Positions 24,543-36,800 of a DNA stretch of 64,000 nucleotides are shown in pieces (the first letter of the stretch is position 1; each line of letters begins with the position of its first letter). This DNA comes from Pipra filicauda (Eukaryota; Chordata; Aves; Passeriformes; Pipridae): assembly GCF_003945595.2 (NCBI RefSeq), contig NW_024104507.1:1-64000 (forward strand), in the 5' to 3' direction. A program made the position numbers and the translations under genes. The notes under the pieces are model-generated. The model was not told the DNA's origin, ran no database searches, and saw only the letters and a list, made by a program, of their open reading frames with translations.

Positions 24543-27028
24543 GTCTGGTGATGTTGCAAATTTGTGGAATTGTAATTCAAAATTCTTTGCCCAGTTGTCA
24601 AGGCTGCCTAATTTTAAAGGTAACCTGTGAACTAATGCATGTCCCCCTCCATCAGGAGCCAGTGGTATCCACCTTTCTGTGGTGTCCTCCCTACGAGTGC
24701 CATATTATAGTGCAATATGTCACAAATATGATGTGACAGATAATTTAAGAGTCTTCTAACCTGCAGGTTGTGTTTTAGTCAGGTCTGTTATGATGGAGCA
24801 TGAGAGAAAAGCAGGGCTTTGAGGGCCTGGGGGATGTTACATGGCTGTTTTAACCTTAGGAAAGGCATAGTCCTGTACCCATTAACTTCTTTAGCTCCAC
24901 ATGCAATTTGCTGCTCAGACATACAGTAATCATGGCCATACATCAGAGATATTGTCATTGCCATGCTCTCCCCTGGACATGCCCCACTGGCAACTCTCAC
25001 AGCTGTTTGTCCCCTTGGCCTGACACTGCACAGCAGTTCTTATTATAACACCAAGATTACTTTAATCTCATGTATAATTCAGCTTCACGTCCGATTCCAT
25101 TCTGTCGTTTGTCCTGTGACCTTTCGTGACTACCACAAATGCCAGCCTGGATTCTTTTCAAGGGGTCCAGTTCCACCTCTTTTTCCATCTGTGGAAGGAT
25201 CCCCAGTTGGCTAAATCTTCCTGTTAAGGGATGCTCAGTGTGCATTGCCAGAGGAGTCTGTCAGGAAATGTTCAGGGTTATTTTACTGGGACTGTTCTGC
25301 CTGGACCTTGATTCTCTCCAGTAGAGATAAGTTTCAAAATTTAGTGTGTATTTAGTGTTGTTTCAATTATTGCTGAGAATTGAAGGGGAGCAGGATTAAA
25401 TCTCTTACATTCTAGAATGAGGCAAATAGTATGCCTTTTTTTTTTATTTTCTTAAAGAAAAAATGTAGCATTTAAGTGCTTTGGATACCAGGATCATTCT
25501 GGCTGGAAAACTCCTCACAATTTTATTTTGTCTCATTATTCCCTAAAAAGGTAACCATTAACTGATTTGCTAGAAATGTTTGGAGATTAAAAGTTATGAT
25601 GCAGTATTTATAGCATAAAGGTAAAATTCTTCTTTTCTTATTACAATGTGTGTCTTAATACCATTGTATTCTTTCTTAAAAACTAGAAAGTCAGACTCTT
25701 GAAGAAGATGGTTTTCTCATGATGTCACTTCTGTCAGTAACAGCTCTCAGAGTGCAGTGCAGTCATGTGTCAAGAAGCATTATAATTATGCAGCCTGCAT
25801 AAGAGTTCTTATTTTATCTCCTTGCAATTATACAGCAATATTTTTCCTAACTTAATGTCCAGAAAAGTAAGAATAATGCCCTTTGCATAAGCAGATAAAT
25901 CTTTAGCTTCTTCGTTCACAGCCTGGCAATACTTGCATTTTTATTTTTTTAGTCTATAATAATTAGTCTTCACAACAGTCAGATTTTATCATTAAAAGTA
26001 TACCCTTGATCAGTCCCTAGGCACACAGTTTTACCCAAATATTTGATCCTTGGAAGTCTGCCAGTACTTTCAGACTAAAAGATTACTTGAAGTTTCTTTT
26101 ACATAATGTATGCCAAATTGTTCTTCTCCTGAAATACTTACAGAACTATTTCTGCTATTCCCAGAGCACCACTGAGTAATTCCTTACTGAATTTCTTACT
26201 GTATTGAATATTCATGAAAACTTCTGAAATATGACAATGTTTCTTCTAGAGATGGTTCTTCCAGTGTCTCACCCATAGAGACTGGTTTGTTCCACCTGTT
26301 ACTTTTTTTCTTATGGTTGGATGATTCTTCCAAAGGAGAATGCAAGACTGAAGAACCATGGTCATTGTCAGTTCTAGCCCTTTGCTGGCACAGATGACAA
26401 CATCTGATCCTTTTGCAACTTTAGCAGACCTCAGCTGAAGCTAGTTAGGTGCCTTTACTTGATACTCTTATTAGTATATTGTCTCATAACATCATTGTTA
26501 CGACAGAAGAATTTCCAAACTTATTTTGCCAATGGCCACTTCACACCTGGTCCTCTTAGTACACCAGGATGGAGAACCCCTGAGCACCGTCAGACATGGA
26601 GTTACAGCTTCCTTTTCAGTACCCTAAATAAGCTCCATTAGTTTGACCTTACATTTGTCTTCTTTGATGTCGAGTCTGATAATGATCATATAGAATTCCA
26701 TGTCCTGTGGGTACTGTGAACCTGGTACACCACTGTGCTCTGTAACAGAGAATGTGATGTGAAAAAAATTCTGTTTGTTCCCCTCCTGTAAGCAATTAAT
26801 GTGGACCTATTCTGGGAGCCACATACAGCAGCTTTTCTGACATTGCATAACTCGGGTCTTTATAGATGGGATGGTGATGTTTGTTAGTAGCTCTTGCATT
26901 CTTAGCTGCATTCATAACTGTAGGAGAAGAATTAAAGCTAAGAGTACTTTCAGCAATACTCAAATCTCTAGAACAAGAATTCAGTCATTGTTGCCTGCTT
27001 GTTTAGCCCATATCATTTATATGTGCTC

Positions 27029-27040
27029 GTTTACGTAAAC
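27029..27040. promoter_or_regulatory. Palindromic PAR-bZIP/forkhead motif gtttacgtaaac
   Basis: gtttacgtaaac is a perfect 12-bp palindrome. Its core ttacgtaa matches the optimal site of PAR-bZIP factors (DBP, HLF, TEF) and NFIL3. The right half followed by A reads gtaaaca, a forkhead core. It keeps an intact CpG in CpG-poor DNA. Whether anything binds is untested. Confidence 0.35.
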
Positions 27041-28184
27041 AGAAACACTTGACAAATGACTGATGGAAAAAGAACTGTTTCTGACTCAAGACTCCAAATT
27101 TATTGTAAATTTTATTCAGAAGTGTCTAAACCAAGGATTGTTTTCTTTTCAATGATTTGATTTATATTTTTTTAGTCAGAGTTTTATAATTTGTGTATCT
27201 GGATGTTCTCCCAGAATCAGTCTCATGAACTAGTCTTCTCTAAGAACTCCCCTTGTTGTGAAGAGAAGAGAAATGAGCAATCAAGTGCTGTTCAGTGGAG
27301 TCAGATATAGCTATATTAGTGTTCAGTACTTATTTCTATTTTTAACAATTGTATTTAATTAGAAAATTTCAAGTAAGTACAGAACATATACCTTTACCAT
27401 GCATTTCAGTGACAATGCATGAGAGACACTCCAGCAGAAGAAGCCAGAATAACAGAAGACAATGTTTGTTCTTTGATTATATCTATTTCATTTTCCCCAA
27501 GCTTCAGAATAGCTCAGTATCAATCCTGTTTCTCTTATCTCTTTGATTAACTTGAGTTGTCTCAAAGAACTATGTATTTTCAGAGAATCTACATAGTAGT
27601 TATAAATACCCTGAGAAATTCCTATCTTGGTGGTTTCTGCCTTCCTGGTAAAACAGTAAAATGCTATTGAAAATAAATAGAAAAAAAATAAAAAAGAGTA
27701 ACAAGTGGCACAAACATCATCTTGCTGTAGAGACCAGTACAGTTGTCTTGTCCTCCACACAACCAGACCAAACATGTGACTGAGAAAGAGTCTAAAATAG
27801 TACTGCAGAAGTGCAGTGAAGTATCAGCATAAAGGAGCTCCTATGGAAACCATCCTACCAAAGGCTCTGGTTTTGTAAAATGTTTGGAACAGTTTTTAAG
27901 ATGCTGTTATCTTCAAAGTTCATGCCAGAACTCAGCCTGCTTATGGGTTTAAGAAGAAAATAGGCCATGTACACGTCCAAAAAATGGCTGGACTGTAGTT
28001 TGCTGTAATTCTGCAGGCATCTGACAGAGCAATGCTGTTAAAACTGCTCGATCCTCTGCTTTTCTCAGCCAGTAGCACTTTTCCAATTCCAGTTTGCTTC
28101 CAGAAAGTAATCAGACAGACTCTGGTGAAAGCATGTGCCATGAAAATTAGTTCAACGCAGAGATGTTCAAGCTAGGTGAGATCC

Positions 28185-28228
28185 AAGCTTATAAATTCAC
28201 ATAAATTCACTTAAGCTTATAAATTCAC
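28185..28228. repeat. Short tandem direct repeat, 28-bp period
   Basis: aagcttataaattcac occurs at 28185-28200 and again at 28213-28228, with the partial unit ataaattcac between them at 28201-28210. This is a small local duplication. Confidence 0.9.
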
Positions 28229-28591
28229 TGCATAGTCTTTTCTGACCAGGACCAGATAAAATCTAACCAAATTAACTTGGTACCAAGCCTAAATTAAGAA
28301 GCTTTGATTCTTGTCAAACGATTATTACCTTTGGGACCATGCCAGACCTTTGTGACTAGACTCTCTCTGGATCTAAGATCAGAGGCCTGTAGCCAGCATT
28401 GCTATTCCAATTTGTCCATTCCAAATTTCATGATTAATATGAGTAAAATGAGGTGCTTCAGCATCTGTCAGTATAAAAACTTCTAGTGTCTTCCTTGTGA
28501 AATTCTTAGGACATACCATGTGTTCTGTTTGCAGCCACAGATATACAGAGCAGAAGTGACTCAGCATTTCCAACCTCATGATAAAAGTAAC

Positions 28592-28609
28592 AAAAAAAAA
28601 AAAAAAAAA
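28592..28609 (+). repeat. A18 homopolymer
   Basis: A run of 18 A follows gataaaagtaac. It might be a poly(A) relic, but the upstream sequence resembles no processed gene or SINE I know. Confidence 0.85.
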
Positions 28610-28701
28610 GAGTTGGTCTCCTTTCCTCAATTCCCCTTTTCTCCCCAGCAAATCGTGAGCTTGAAAAATACCAAGTTAGTGTTACAACCTCCTACTCTTT
28701 G

Positions 28702-28714
28702 TTTTTTTTTTTTT
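28702..28714. repeat. T homopolymer
   Basis: A T13 run about 90 bp downstream of the A18 run. The A and T runs could pair as a long-range inverted repeat. Confidence 0.85.
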
Positions 28715-29344
28715 ACTCTTTTCTGTGGTGGAGGAGGAAGAGTCAGTTTGGGTTATAGTTCTTGGATAATCACAGGAGTTTAGAAACCCCGTCTACTGTG
28801 CTATTTGACAGCAGTGAAAACTGATCAAGGTTATTCATCCCTCTAACCATTGACCTCTACATTCAATAAACACACAGTTGAAAAATTACAGCATCAAGGA
28901 ATTTGTCAAATCTGGCCAGAGAGCATGAATTTAAAGAAACAACCTGTGCAAACCTATGAAAAATCACTTTGTAAAAATGACACTTACTGAAAAACAACCC
29001 CAATACCTGCTTATATGTATTCAGACATGGGGTTTTTTTTAGAAATAAAGTATTGTTTTGTTTTTGCTTTTACTTACCAATGAGAAAGAGTTGATGGCTT
29101 GCTTTTGGGGCTTTTCTATTTTTTTAACTTCTGTGTATTCAGCAACAGCATTTTATATTACATTGATATACATCTGCCGGTGGTGGGGCTTTCCTAGCTA
29201 GCAGAGGGATATAATTTTTAGATATGTACATCCTAGATTGATAAAAATTCAATGATGCCTCTGGAAATGGAGAGTAGAAAAAGAAAAGAGAAAAGCTCAT
29301 TCTACTATTTACTAGTTGGTTAAAGCACACAGAGAAAAATTGGA

Positions 29345-30275
29345 CTAAAATCTAAAATCAATCAACCTAGAACAGAAATCAGCGTCTTTGCGGAGGGTGG
29401 GGATGAAAAAAGGGTAAGGATGGGAAAGGGTAAGGATAAAAAGGAATAAGGGAGACCCTTCTGTTGAGGCACGAGGTTCGGAGTAGACTCCCTCACCAAA
29501 CTTTGCCCCAGACTTGACTGAGAGTTTAGGCCTAAAAGTTTTAACAGCACTTAAATTTAACAGCACTTAATTGATAGATTAATTTAAACTGTTTAACAGA
29601 AGATTCTGTAGAATTCGCTATAAGCACAACAGTAACTCACAAGCCTAATGAGTCTAACATATTTAAGAATTTAGGAGACCAACATTAACAGCACATTTGT
29701 TATAGTATATTCACATGTGCACACACACAGACATAAAGGAGTATGTACAGGTATATCCTGTGAAAAATTCCCCTGGAGTTTAGTGAGGGAGTCTCATCAG
29801 ATGCCTTTGCATGTTCTCAGCAGGCAGAGGGTTGAGCCTTGGGCCGTGGGGGTATCAGCCCAGGCTCTGTTGCTGTTAGTTGGCCTTCCAAGTACAGCGA
29901 AGTTCAGGGTTCACTGGCTCTGAGAGGCCCCACTCAGAGATGCTGCTCACACCTGCTGTGCTCCAGGAGAGCTCAAAAGGTCCCTCAGGACTGTTCTTTG
30001 CAGGGTCACAAGAGACTTGCTTCTCACCACAGTAATTTTCCATCCTGGCCCCGATTCGGGTTGATAACTTTCTTTGAAAGTTCAGCAACAAAAACGTTGT
30101 TGCACTTGGGTTGTTGTTCCGGCAAGAAAAACAAGTTTCCAAGGCTGTTCAAAAGCAGGAGCTCGTTAGCCAGCACAAATTCCAGGGAGCAGACAGTGTT
30201 TCTGGTAAGCTCCAGAGGAGCTCAGCCTGGGTGCTGTTCATCAAGGTCGAGGCCAAACGAGCATTTGTGAGATGA
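29345..30275. mobile_element. Possible LTR-type insertion (solo LTR), unconfirmed
   Basis: This block differs from its surroundings. It keeps many CpGs (for example 29382-29480, 30050-30122 and 30245-30260), has higher G+C, and contains phrases such as gggtatcagcccaggctctg that remind me of passerine LTR repeats. Short repeated units occur inside: ttaacagcactta twice at 29537-29571, and aacagcac again near 29688. An open frame of 143 codons (29839-30270, plus) and an 88-codon minus frame overlap it, with no recognisable protein. I could not find clear TG...CA ends or a target-site duplication, so ends and orientation are uncertain. Alternatives are a CpG-rich regulatory element or an unknown repeat. 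If it is an LTR it carries no recognisable internal viral genes here. Confidence 0.4.
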
Positions 30276-30290
30276 TGGTGCAGCCCAAGG

Positions 30291-30304
30291 GGTGTGTGTG
30301 TGTG
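30291..30304. repeat. (GT)n microsatellite
   Basis: About seven GT units at the right edge of the possible LTR-type block. Confidence 0.9.
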
Positions 30305-31999
30305 GGATGGTGGTACCACCACATACCCTTTAGGGTTGTATGGTGAAAAGTTACATTTATGGCCACTTTCTAAAAGCAAAGATAGCTCATTTTCCTGTCT
30401 GGGTTTGGTAGAGACAAAACTGTGAAATGGGAGCTTTTCTGGTCAAAATGCAGCAACCTGGAGCTTATTTAATTAAAAAGTTTTTTTGTGAGGTGTTTAC
30501 ATGAATCTTCAGTGAAATGTATTTCTGCCCACTGTTTACCTTTCATTGAGTACCTTTTTAAAAATGCCCATGACAAATAGTGAAAAAAAACAGAAAATAT
30601 ACAGTGTATTCAAACTAAACAGTTAGAGCATAGCAAAACCAAGTAATTCAAATTACCATGATGTATTATAATTTTCACAATTTATGAAACACTTGCAAAT
30701 ATATAAATGCATTTGATTAAAATAGAGCAGTATTCACTTATGAAAAACTTAATAATTAAGGAGCTAAATGAAAAGGAATATTATTTTTAATTACTAGTTC
30801 TGTGCTGATGCATCTCTTTATTGGCTTCCTGTACCAACCCATCCCTTCCCTAATTGATTTTTAATACATGTTCTTCTTTTGAAAGAAATTGAACCAACTT
30901 TGCATATCCACCATGCTTGTTTTATACATCTTTAATAAATCAAATCACAGTTATTAAGGTCTGCAATTATCTGTGTCTGAAATGTTGACTAGATATAAAT
31001 AAAACTCTTGTTTGAATGTTGCTCTTAATTATGTGCTTTGATTTTCATGACTCGCATTTTAGAAAACTGTAAAAAATGTAATTGCTAATGAATGTCTGTG
31101 CTAGGGTGTGATTATATTGCACTGTCTCTTATACAAGCATTTGAATTTGAATATAAATATTTTTCCTGTTGCTGTTGCATGAGCACTGGTACTAAAATGT
31201 CGAAGTAATGCTAATGCATGTGTGTGTAAAGTTTTAGTTTGTGTCTGAAGTACCTTGACACTGAAATAATTAGACAGAGAGAAAGACTTATAGTGAAATA
31301 GTGTTACTGCTGTAATGGCTGAAAGGCAGAACTTCTGGTTTGGATAATTTAATTTTTTTTTCAATGCCATCAAATCTTTCTGTTTTAGAATATTTGCCAG
31401 TGGTGAAGCCTTAGTCAGTCTAGTTAATCTTGTCCTGTGTATTCACTTTCATAGAGAAGATATAAAGGCAAAAATGCACGTGAGGGAGGGACAGAACAAA
31501 TGCTGAAAGGTGTATTTTCAGTTTTCATTGTATGGCCCAGTGACACATACGCTGTTGTGATGGAGCCACAGCGAGCTGTACTGCTGGCTAGTTGTCCACA
31601 GAGAGTTGAAGTCAAAGAAATTCTCCAGTACATCATTAGACAAGGCAGAAGAGGCAGACTCCATATTAATTCTGCTTGCTCTTTAATTTCAGGAAGTCAC
31701 TTCTGAGCCGTATGGATATGTTCAGGCGGGGGCTCTGTGTGATCTCAGAGTAGCTGAAGGGCATCAGATGTCCTATTTCTGCCACTGAGATGTGCCTCAG
31801 CAGCCAAGTAATAGATTATAAATCTCTGAAAGCGTTTTTCAGTCATGCATTTTTACCATATCCCTAAACTGACCACAGGATTTCAAAGAGCATAAAAATC
31901 ACTTGTACCAGAGGATTTTGCAGCATAGGTAATACTGTGGAAACTCACTGTACTGTCATTTTGACACAAATAATTGGGCATGGAGCTGCACACATACAG

Positions 32000-32020
32000 A
32001 AAAAAAGGGAAAAAAAAAAA
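32000..32020. repeat. A-rich tract
   Basis: Two A runs separated by GGG. Low complexity only. Confidence 0.8.
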
Positions 32021-33130
32021 TCTTTATCGTGTGCTACCACACAGGATGTGTAGTGTGGACTTACAATTGTAATAATCCATCACTGTCTGCCTGTATTGAA
32101 ATGGAAAACAAAAAAAATGGTCTTTGGACTGCAAAAAATAAAATTGAATACCTGTGGTACAGCTACATTGTTGGGTTATATTGTAGCTGGTATGTCTGCA
32201 AAACTGAACTCTTTTACTATTCCACTTCAAATTTATTGCCAAGTAAAGTCAATTTGTGAAGACGAGGACTTACTGGTTTGTAACTAAAATGTTTTATTCT
32301 GAATAAATTGGGTGCATATTTATCATTCCCTGCAATGTTACTTTTTACAAAATACAGACATTTCTTTTATCTCATTCAGTTTGCTTTTCACCAAAGGAAT
32401 AATTGCACTGCTGATAGCTGGGAAAAAAATTATCATTTGTATTTGTAAAGAGGAATCTGCCCATTTGTGCAATGGAGGCTGAGTTTTGAAGGCATTATAT
32501 GTACAAATTAGGGATATATATGTATTCCCACAGTTTTAGACTGCTTCTAGCTGGGCTGCAGCCAAAAGAGAGCAAGGTGAGAGCCATCAGCTGTGACAGG
32601 CTGGAAGGGTGATCTCCATGGAAAACAGTTTGCTTGTAGGCACGGGCAGTTGTAACTCACAGGGAAAGCAGATGCCATATTCCCTTTTAGGCTCAGTGGA
32701 CACAAAGGATGCTTTTGCTGTCACTGCTGCTGACACTGTCACCCAATGGAGCCTCAGCTTTACCCCAAGTGATCAGTCTGTTGCAGTGTTACATCCTTCT
32801 GTCACGTCCTGCTCACTGCTGAGGGGATTGTGTCACAAAGACAAGTTGTTCTAAGACATTACTCAACAATGTGTTGCCATTTTTTCTCTATTAGCACTTT
32901 TTGCTTCAGCACCTGAAAGAAAGTTGGAAAACTTGACTTGCTTTATGATGAAGAACAACAATCACACACTTTGCATAGGGTGGTTAAAAAATTAAATAAA
33001 TGGGAAAAAAAAAGAAGTGATTGATGACTACACAGGTTTCCCAAGAAAATAAGGTTCTCTAAACCAGTAACCATACATTAATGAGCTATGTCACAGTTCT
33101 CATTTTCTCTTATTTTTATTTTGCTTTTCA

Positions 33131-33190
33131 GTGCTTAGTACATTTGTTACAGTGAGACTGGTGCTTAGTAAATTTTGTTACAGAGTGGTG
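33131..33190. repeat. Diverged 30-bp tandem duplication
   Basis: gtgcttagta + catttgttacag (33131 onward) is repeated as gtgcttagta + aattttgttacag (33161 onward), with a period of 30 bp. The copies share most bases but differ by substitutions and a small shift, so this is a local duplication of some age. Confidence 0.8.
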
Positions 33191-33513
33191 TAGTATTATT
33201 TCAATAGATTGCCGAACATTTTTAATTGATTTCTTCATTTGTTTTCTGATGCTTCATCCTGTGCTCCTGGCATTGCTAAGAGCATAACATTAGTGAAATC
33301 CAGTGTTGCATTAGTGAGGCATCTTTTCCTTTTTGCTGCCTGATGTGGCAATGACAAGCAGAACAGACCAATTCAACCACTGTTACAGTGCAAACTCTGC
33401 TGCCCATCACTGAGTTTCCAGGGCTTGTTTGCAAAATAGGCAATATCTGTTTTACAAAACATGGTGCTTTTAAATCACAACTAAAGGTGGCTCACATAAA
33501 CATATTTTCCTAA

Positions 33514-33821
33514 GGGAGCAAAAAGAAACAAGTGATCCTGTACTGGTTGAGGGAATGTATCAAATATGGAAGAGATGTGCTTTTTTCTAGTACTGAATCT
33601 CACCCTGGTAATGAAGCAAAGGTGCATTGGAGTTATGACTGTAGGGCTCCGCTGAACCTTCTGTGGCTTGGTGCATTGAAAATGCGTGAAGAATTAACAT
33701 TGCTTGCAAGATGGACATTTGTGATGCAGAAGAGGCTGCTGGGAAATGATTACGATGCTTCTCTTGCTTTTATGGATGGTAAAAAAGCCACTCAAAAGAG
33801 AAATGTAGAATGTATGAGAAG
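33514..33821 (+). other. Speculative exon: open frame ending at a strong splice donor
   Basis: The frame is open from just after a TAA at 33511-33513 to a TGA at 33823-33825. That TGA lies across a consensus 5' splice site, gagaag|gtgagt (cut after 33821). If spliced there, the frame would continue into another exon in phase 2. The predicted peptide is mixed in composition and not low-complexity (for example REELTLLARWTFVMQKRLL), but it matches no family I know. The upstream boundary is weak: ttttcctaag at 33505-33514 could serve as a poor acceptor. It may be a coding exon, a long noncoding RNA exon, or chance. Confidence 0.22.
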
Positions 33822-36800
33822 GTGAGTAGCTACAGGTGGAGACTGGAGGGGTAAAGGAGTTAAGTGGGCAGGTTTGAGTGCTCATGGCAGCAGAGAGGAT
33901 GATGCAGGAATATGGAGTTCTGTGCATAGGTGAGGAAGAACTTGCAGCTGTCCTGAAGTGATCTTAATTTCTATACTAAATTTCAGTATTATTCTTTTAA
34001 TAGTGCTCTTGCTCTATTCTATTCTCTTGCTTGGGGATGCACTGACTCTGATTAAACAAGGTTTCTTTTCTGGTATTTGATATAACTGTTAGAGGAATGG
34101 AGTCCTGGCTCTTTGTGTTGGCTTGCTCTTATGATTTATGTCTCATGTATTCATTGCACTCTCTCCAACATGTTCTTGGAAGGTGTGGGAAGCAATCTTT
34201 TTCTTGTGGGAAGGAGTTTTATCACTCTTTTAAAAAGCCAGTTCTGAGGAGAGGGTCTGCTGAAACACCAGCTCCTTGTCTCTGGTGATTTGTCTCTTAA
34301 TGCACAATGTTGTGCCAACAGTACAAAGAATGAATTCTTACTGATTCGTATAGGAATCAGAAATGTGCTTTCTCTTTGCCTTTTCTACCCCAAAAAGTTC
34401 ATCAGGCCTGAAAGTTTCTTTCCACAAAAAGCCCAGAGAATCAGACAATTTATTGTTAAAAACATAATGCCATAGTTGCCAAGTATTGTACCTGATGGAT
34501 AAGAAGGATATAGTTAAATGTCTTATAATTTATGTCAGATTACATTTTTAACAAAATTTCTTCCCTTGGTTGTGTAAGAAATCCCGGTGTTTGTGCTTGG
34601 TAGAGTCTGACAGCAACAAAAAATTTTGCTAGATTTAATAATTAAATACACAGCAGAGGTGGCAGATAAGTTGGAGAGTGAACTCAGCTGGTTTTTGTTT
34701 TTTTTTTTTTGCTTTGCTGTGTTTAGCTTTGCTTTTATTCCAGTGTTGTGCTGGTCCTCACTGCTCCTGTAATGGTTGAGCAGAGGTTTTGTCACATCCT
34801 TGCATGGGCTCCACATGCTGTTAATGAGCAAACAAGGTGCAGAATGAACCTTGTGGGAAGATGCCCCAGGGAAAACAGACGTGTCTGAAGGCAGGAAAAA
34901 AAAAGATGAATTAAAAAAATGAAACTAAAACCAAAAATGCCCTCACAACAAGATATGTCTGCAGTTATAGGGAGAGTATTAGCTCGCTTCGTTCACACAC
35001 AGAGTTGAATGCATTTACGTTTTACTTTTTCCCCACTCTCTCTCTCCTCCTCAGAGGCATATTTGAAATCAACATGATTTATAGTTAGAGTTAAGGATTC
35101 TTGTGAGACAAATCAAACTCATTTTCATTTCACTATTGCAAGAGAGCTACATCAGGGAGTGATTTTATAGGAAAAGAAGCATTGGAAACCACCACAAAGA
35201 ACTCACAGAAATTACGATTATAGGAAAGCTTAAAAATCAGTTGGTATAGATCAAAGATGATAACAGGTATGATGAGATAGTGAGTTAAATTAAGTTTGGT
35301 CATCATGTTGTCTAACATCCTTCAATGCAGTGAAAAATGCCTTTTCTGTAGCTGTTAGAAACTTAAGCTGGACACACAAACAAAAGAACTTTTGTATTAT
35401 TCCGAAACCTTTCAGAAAGGTGTTGTTCTGCAGGTGCAACAGTGCTACAGAGAGTAATTATTCTCATTGTAAATGTTGCAGAAAACCTTCCTGAATGCTG
35501 GTGCTGGGGGATCCTTTGAGATAATGCCTTGAAGGGCTCATACATGGATGCAGTTGACACCGATCAATCACACTGGGTTGGTTTTCATCACGTAAAGTAC
35601 AACGTGCACGGTAAGATTCCATTTGTAAAGAATAAACCTACCAATCTACGAATAAAAGGTAAGTTTTATTTGCAGTCATGTATGTGCCTCCCTAGGTGCT
35701 AAAGGTTCCAAATTGTCAAATGCTAAATTTTTATTTCCATATTTTCAATAACTATTGTCGAGGTAATTCAGATGTGTGATTTGTATTTCTTAGAGAAATA
35801 GGAATCTTATTAAGTGTTATGGGATGCTGGGACAGAGATGAGCAAAATAATCAACTTTAAATAGCAGTGAGCAACAGAATTAGGATAGGAAGACTAAACA
35901 GTACACAATAAGCAAAGAAGAGCAATTTCAGATGCAATGTCAGAATTGAAAAATTGGTATGAACATACTTTGAAGTTTTATGACTAAAAGCAGTTATTTT
36001 TTGATTCTGGAAACTTGACAGTGCATGACAGAAGGCAGATTTCTTAGAATTATCTTTGGCTAGAATATTTCATTTTATTAGATAAGCATCTGTTGTTATT
36101 TCTGTAAACAGGCTAAAAATAATTGTCAGCTTCTCTCAATTTCCAAAATTACCAGTACACTTGTAGTGACATAACACCGTAAAATAATTTTAATAGCTAT
36201 TACTGATGGTCATCTTTTATAAAGCCTGACTGTGTCCATTCTGCAATGTTATTTTGTGTGTGAATGCATTTTCTATGTTGTGTTCATGAGTATACATGAC
36301 CTGTTAAGTGAGAGTTCAGTACTAACCTTGCAAAGTGGTGTTCGAAGGCCAAGCTACTCATGTGTTCAGTTGTAGTCACAGTGGCTATTAATATACCTCT
36401 TCTGAATATCAGTGGGTCTCTCCTGATCCAGGACTGCTCCAGGAGAAGTTTTCTATGTTATAATTGGTGAATGGTATAAAGATGAGAATGTGGAACAACA
36501 GTTACCTGAAGAAATTCAAAGGAACGCTGTGTTACTCTTAGAGGCAGAGATTGTAGAAAAGTTCATGTAGAGTCACACTGTCTTAGGTAACACCTCATAT
36601 ATATCTGTATTCTGCTTCCTGGGTGGTAACAGTGTTGGTACCTACGGAAAAAGACCAACTGTGGCTGTGCTGTGCAAATTACAGCCATATGTGAATGACA
36701 TGACTGAGAATTACACCTGATGATGCTGCAGTTGAGAACTTCAGACTCGAGCACTGCTGTGTGATGTGTGTTGCAGGCAGTTTGGTTCCTCTCAGCCCTC

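Larger units (their letters stand above)
24264..29344. other. AT-rich DNA with homopolymers, no gene recognised
   Basis: The longest open frame (24323-24736, plus, 137 codons) runs through a T-rich tract that encodes a string of phenylalanines and matches no family I know. Homopolymers occur at 24520-24542 (T), 28592-28609 (A18) and 28702-28714 (T). A 28-bp-period direct repeat lies at 28185-28228. A palindromic bZIP/forkhead motif lies at 27029-27040. No gene can be supported. Confidence 0.55.
30305..33513. other. AT-rich DNA, TAAT-dense part possibly conserved; no gene recognised
   Basis: About 30465-31100 is packed with TAAT/ATTA cores (near 30468, 30643, 30748, 30785, 30852 and 31024), including the inverted pair gtaatt-ca-aattac at 30643-30656. 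It is free of recognisable repeats, a make-up often seen in conserved developmental enhancers, though AT-richness alone can give it. An A-rich run is at 32000-32020 and a 30-bp tandem duplication is at 33131-33190. No open frame here resembles a known protein. Confidence 0.45.

Noticed and set aside
24323..24736. 137-codon plus-strand open frame
   Set aside because: It runs through a T tract that yields a phenylalanine string, has no recognised domain, and lies in ordinary AT-rich DNA.
29839..30270. 143-codon plus-strand open frame
   Set aside because: It lies within the CpG-rich block that looks like a repeat, where reduced AT content favours long chance frames. No protein family was recognised.
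31090..31130. ttatattgcactgtctc resembling the miR-25/92 family seed region
   Set aside because: Only the seed-like attgcac matches, and no complementary arm forming a precursor hairpin is visible nearby.
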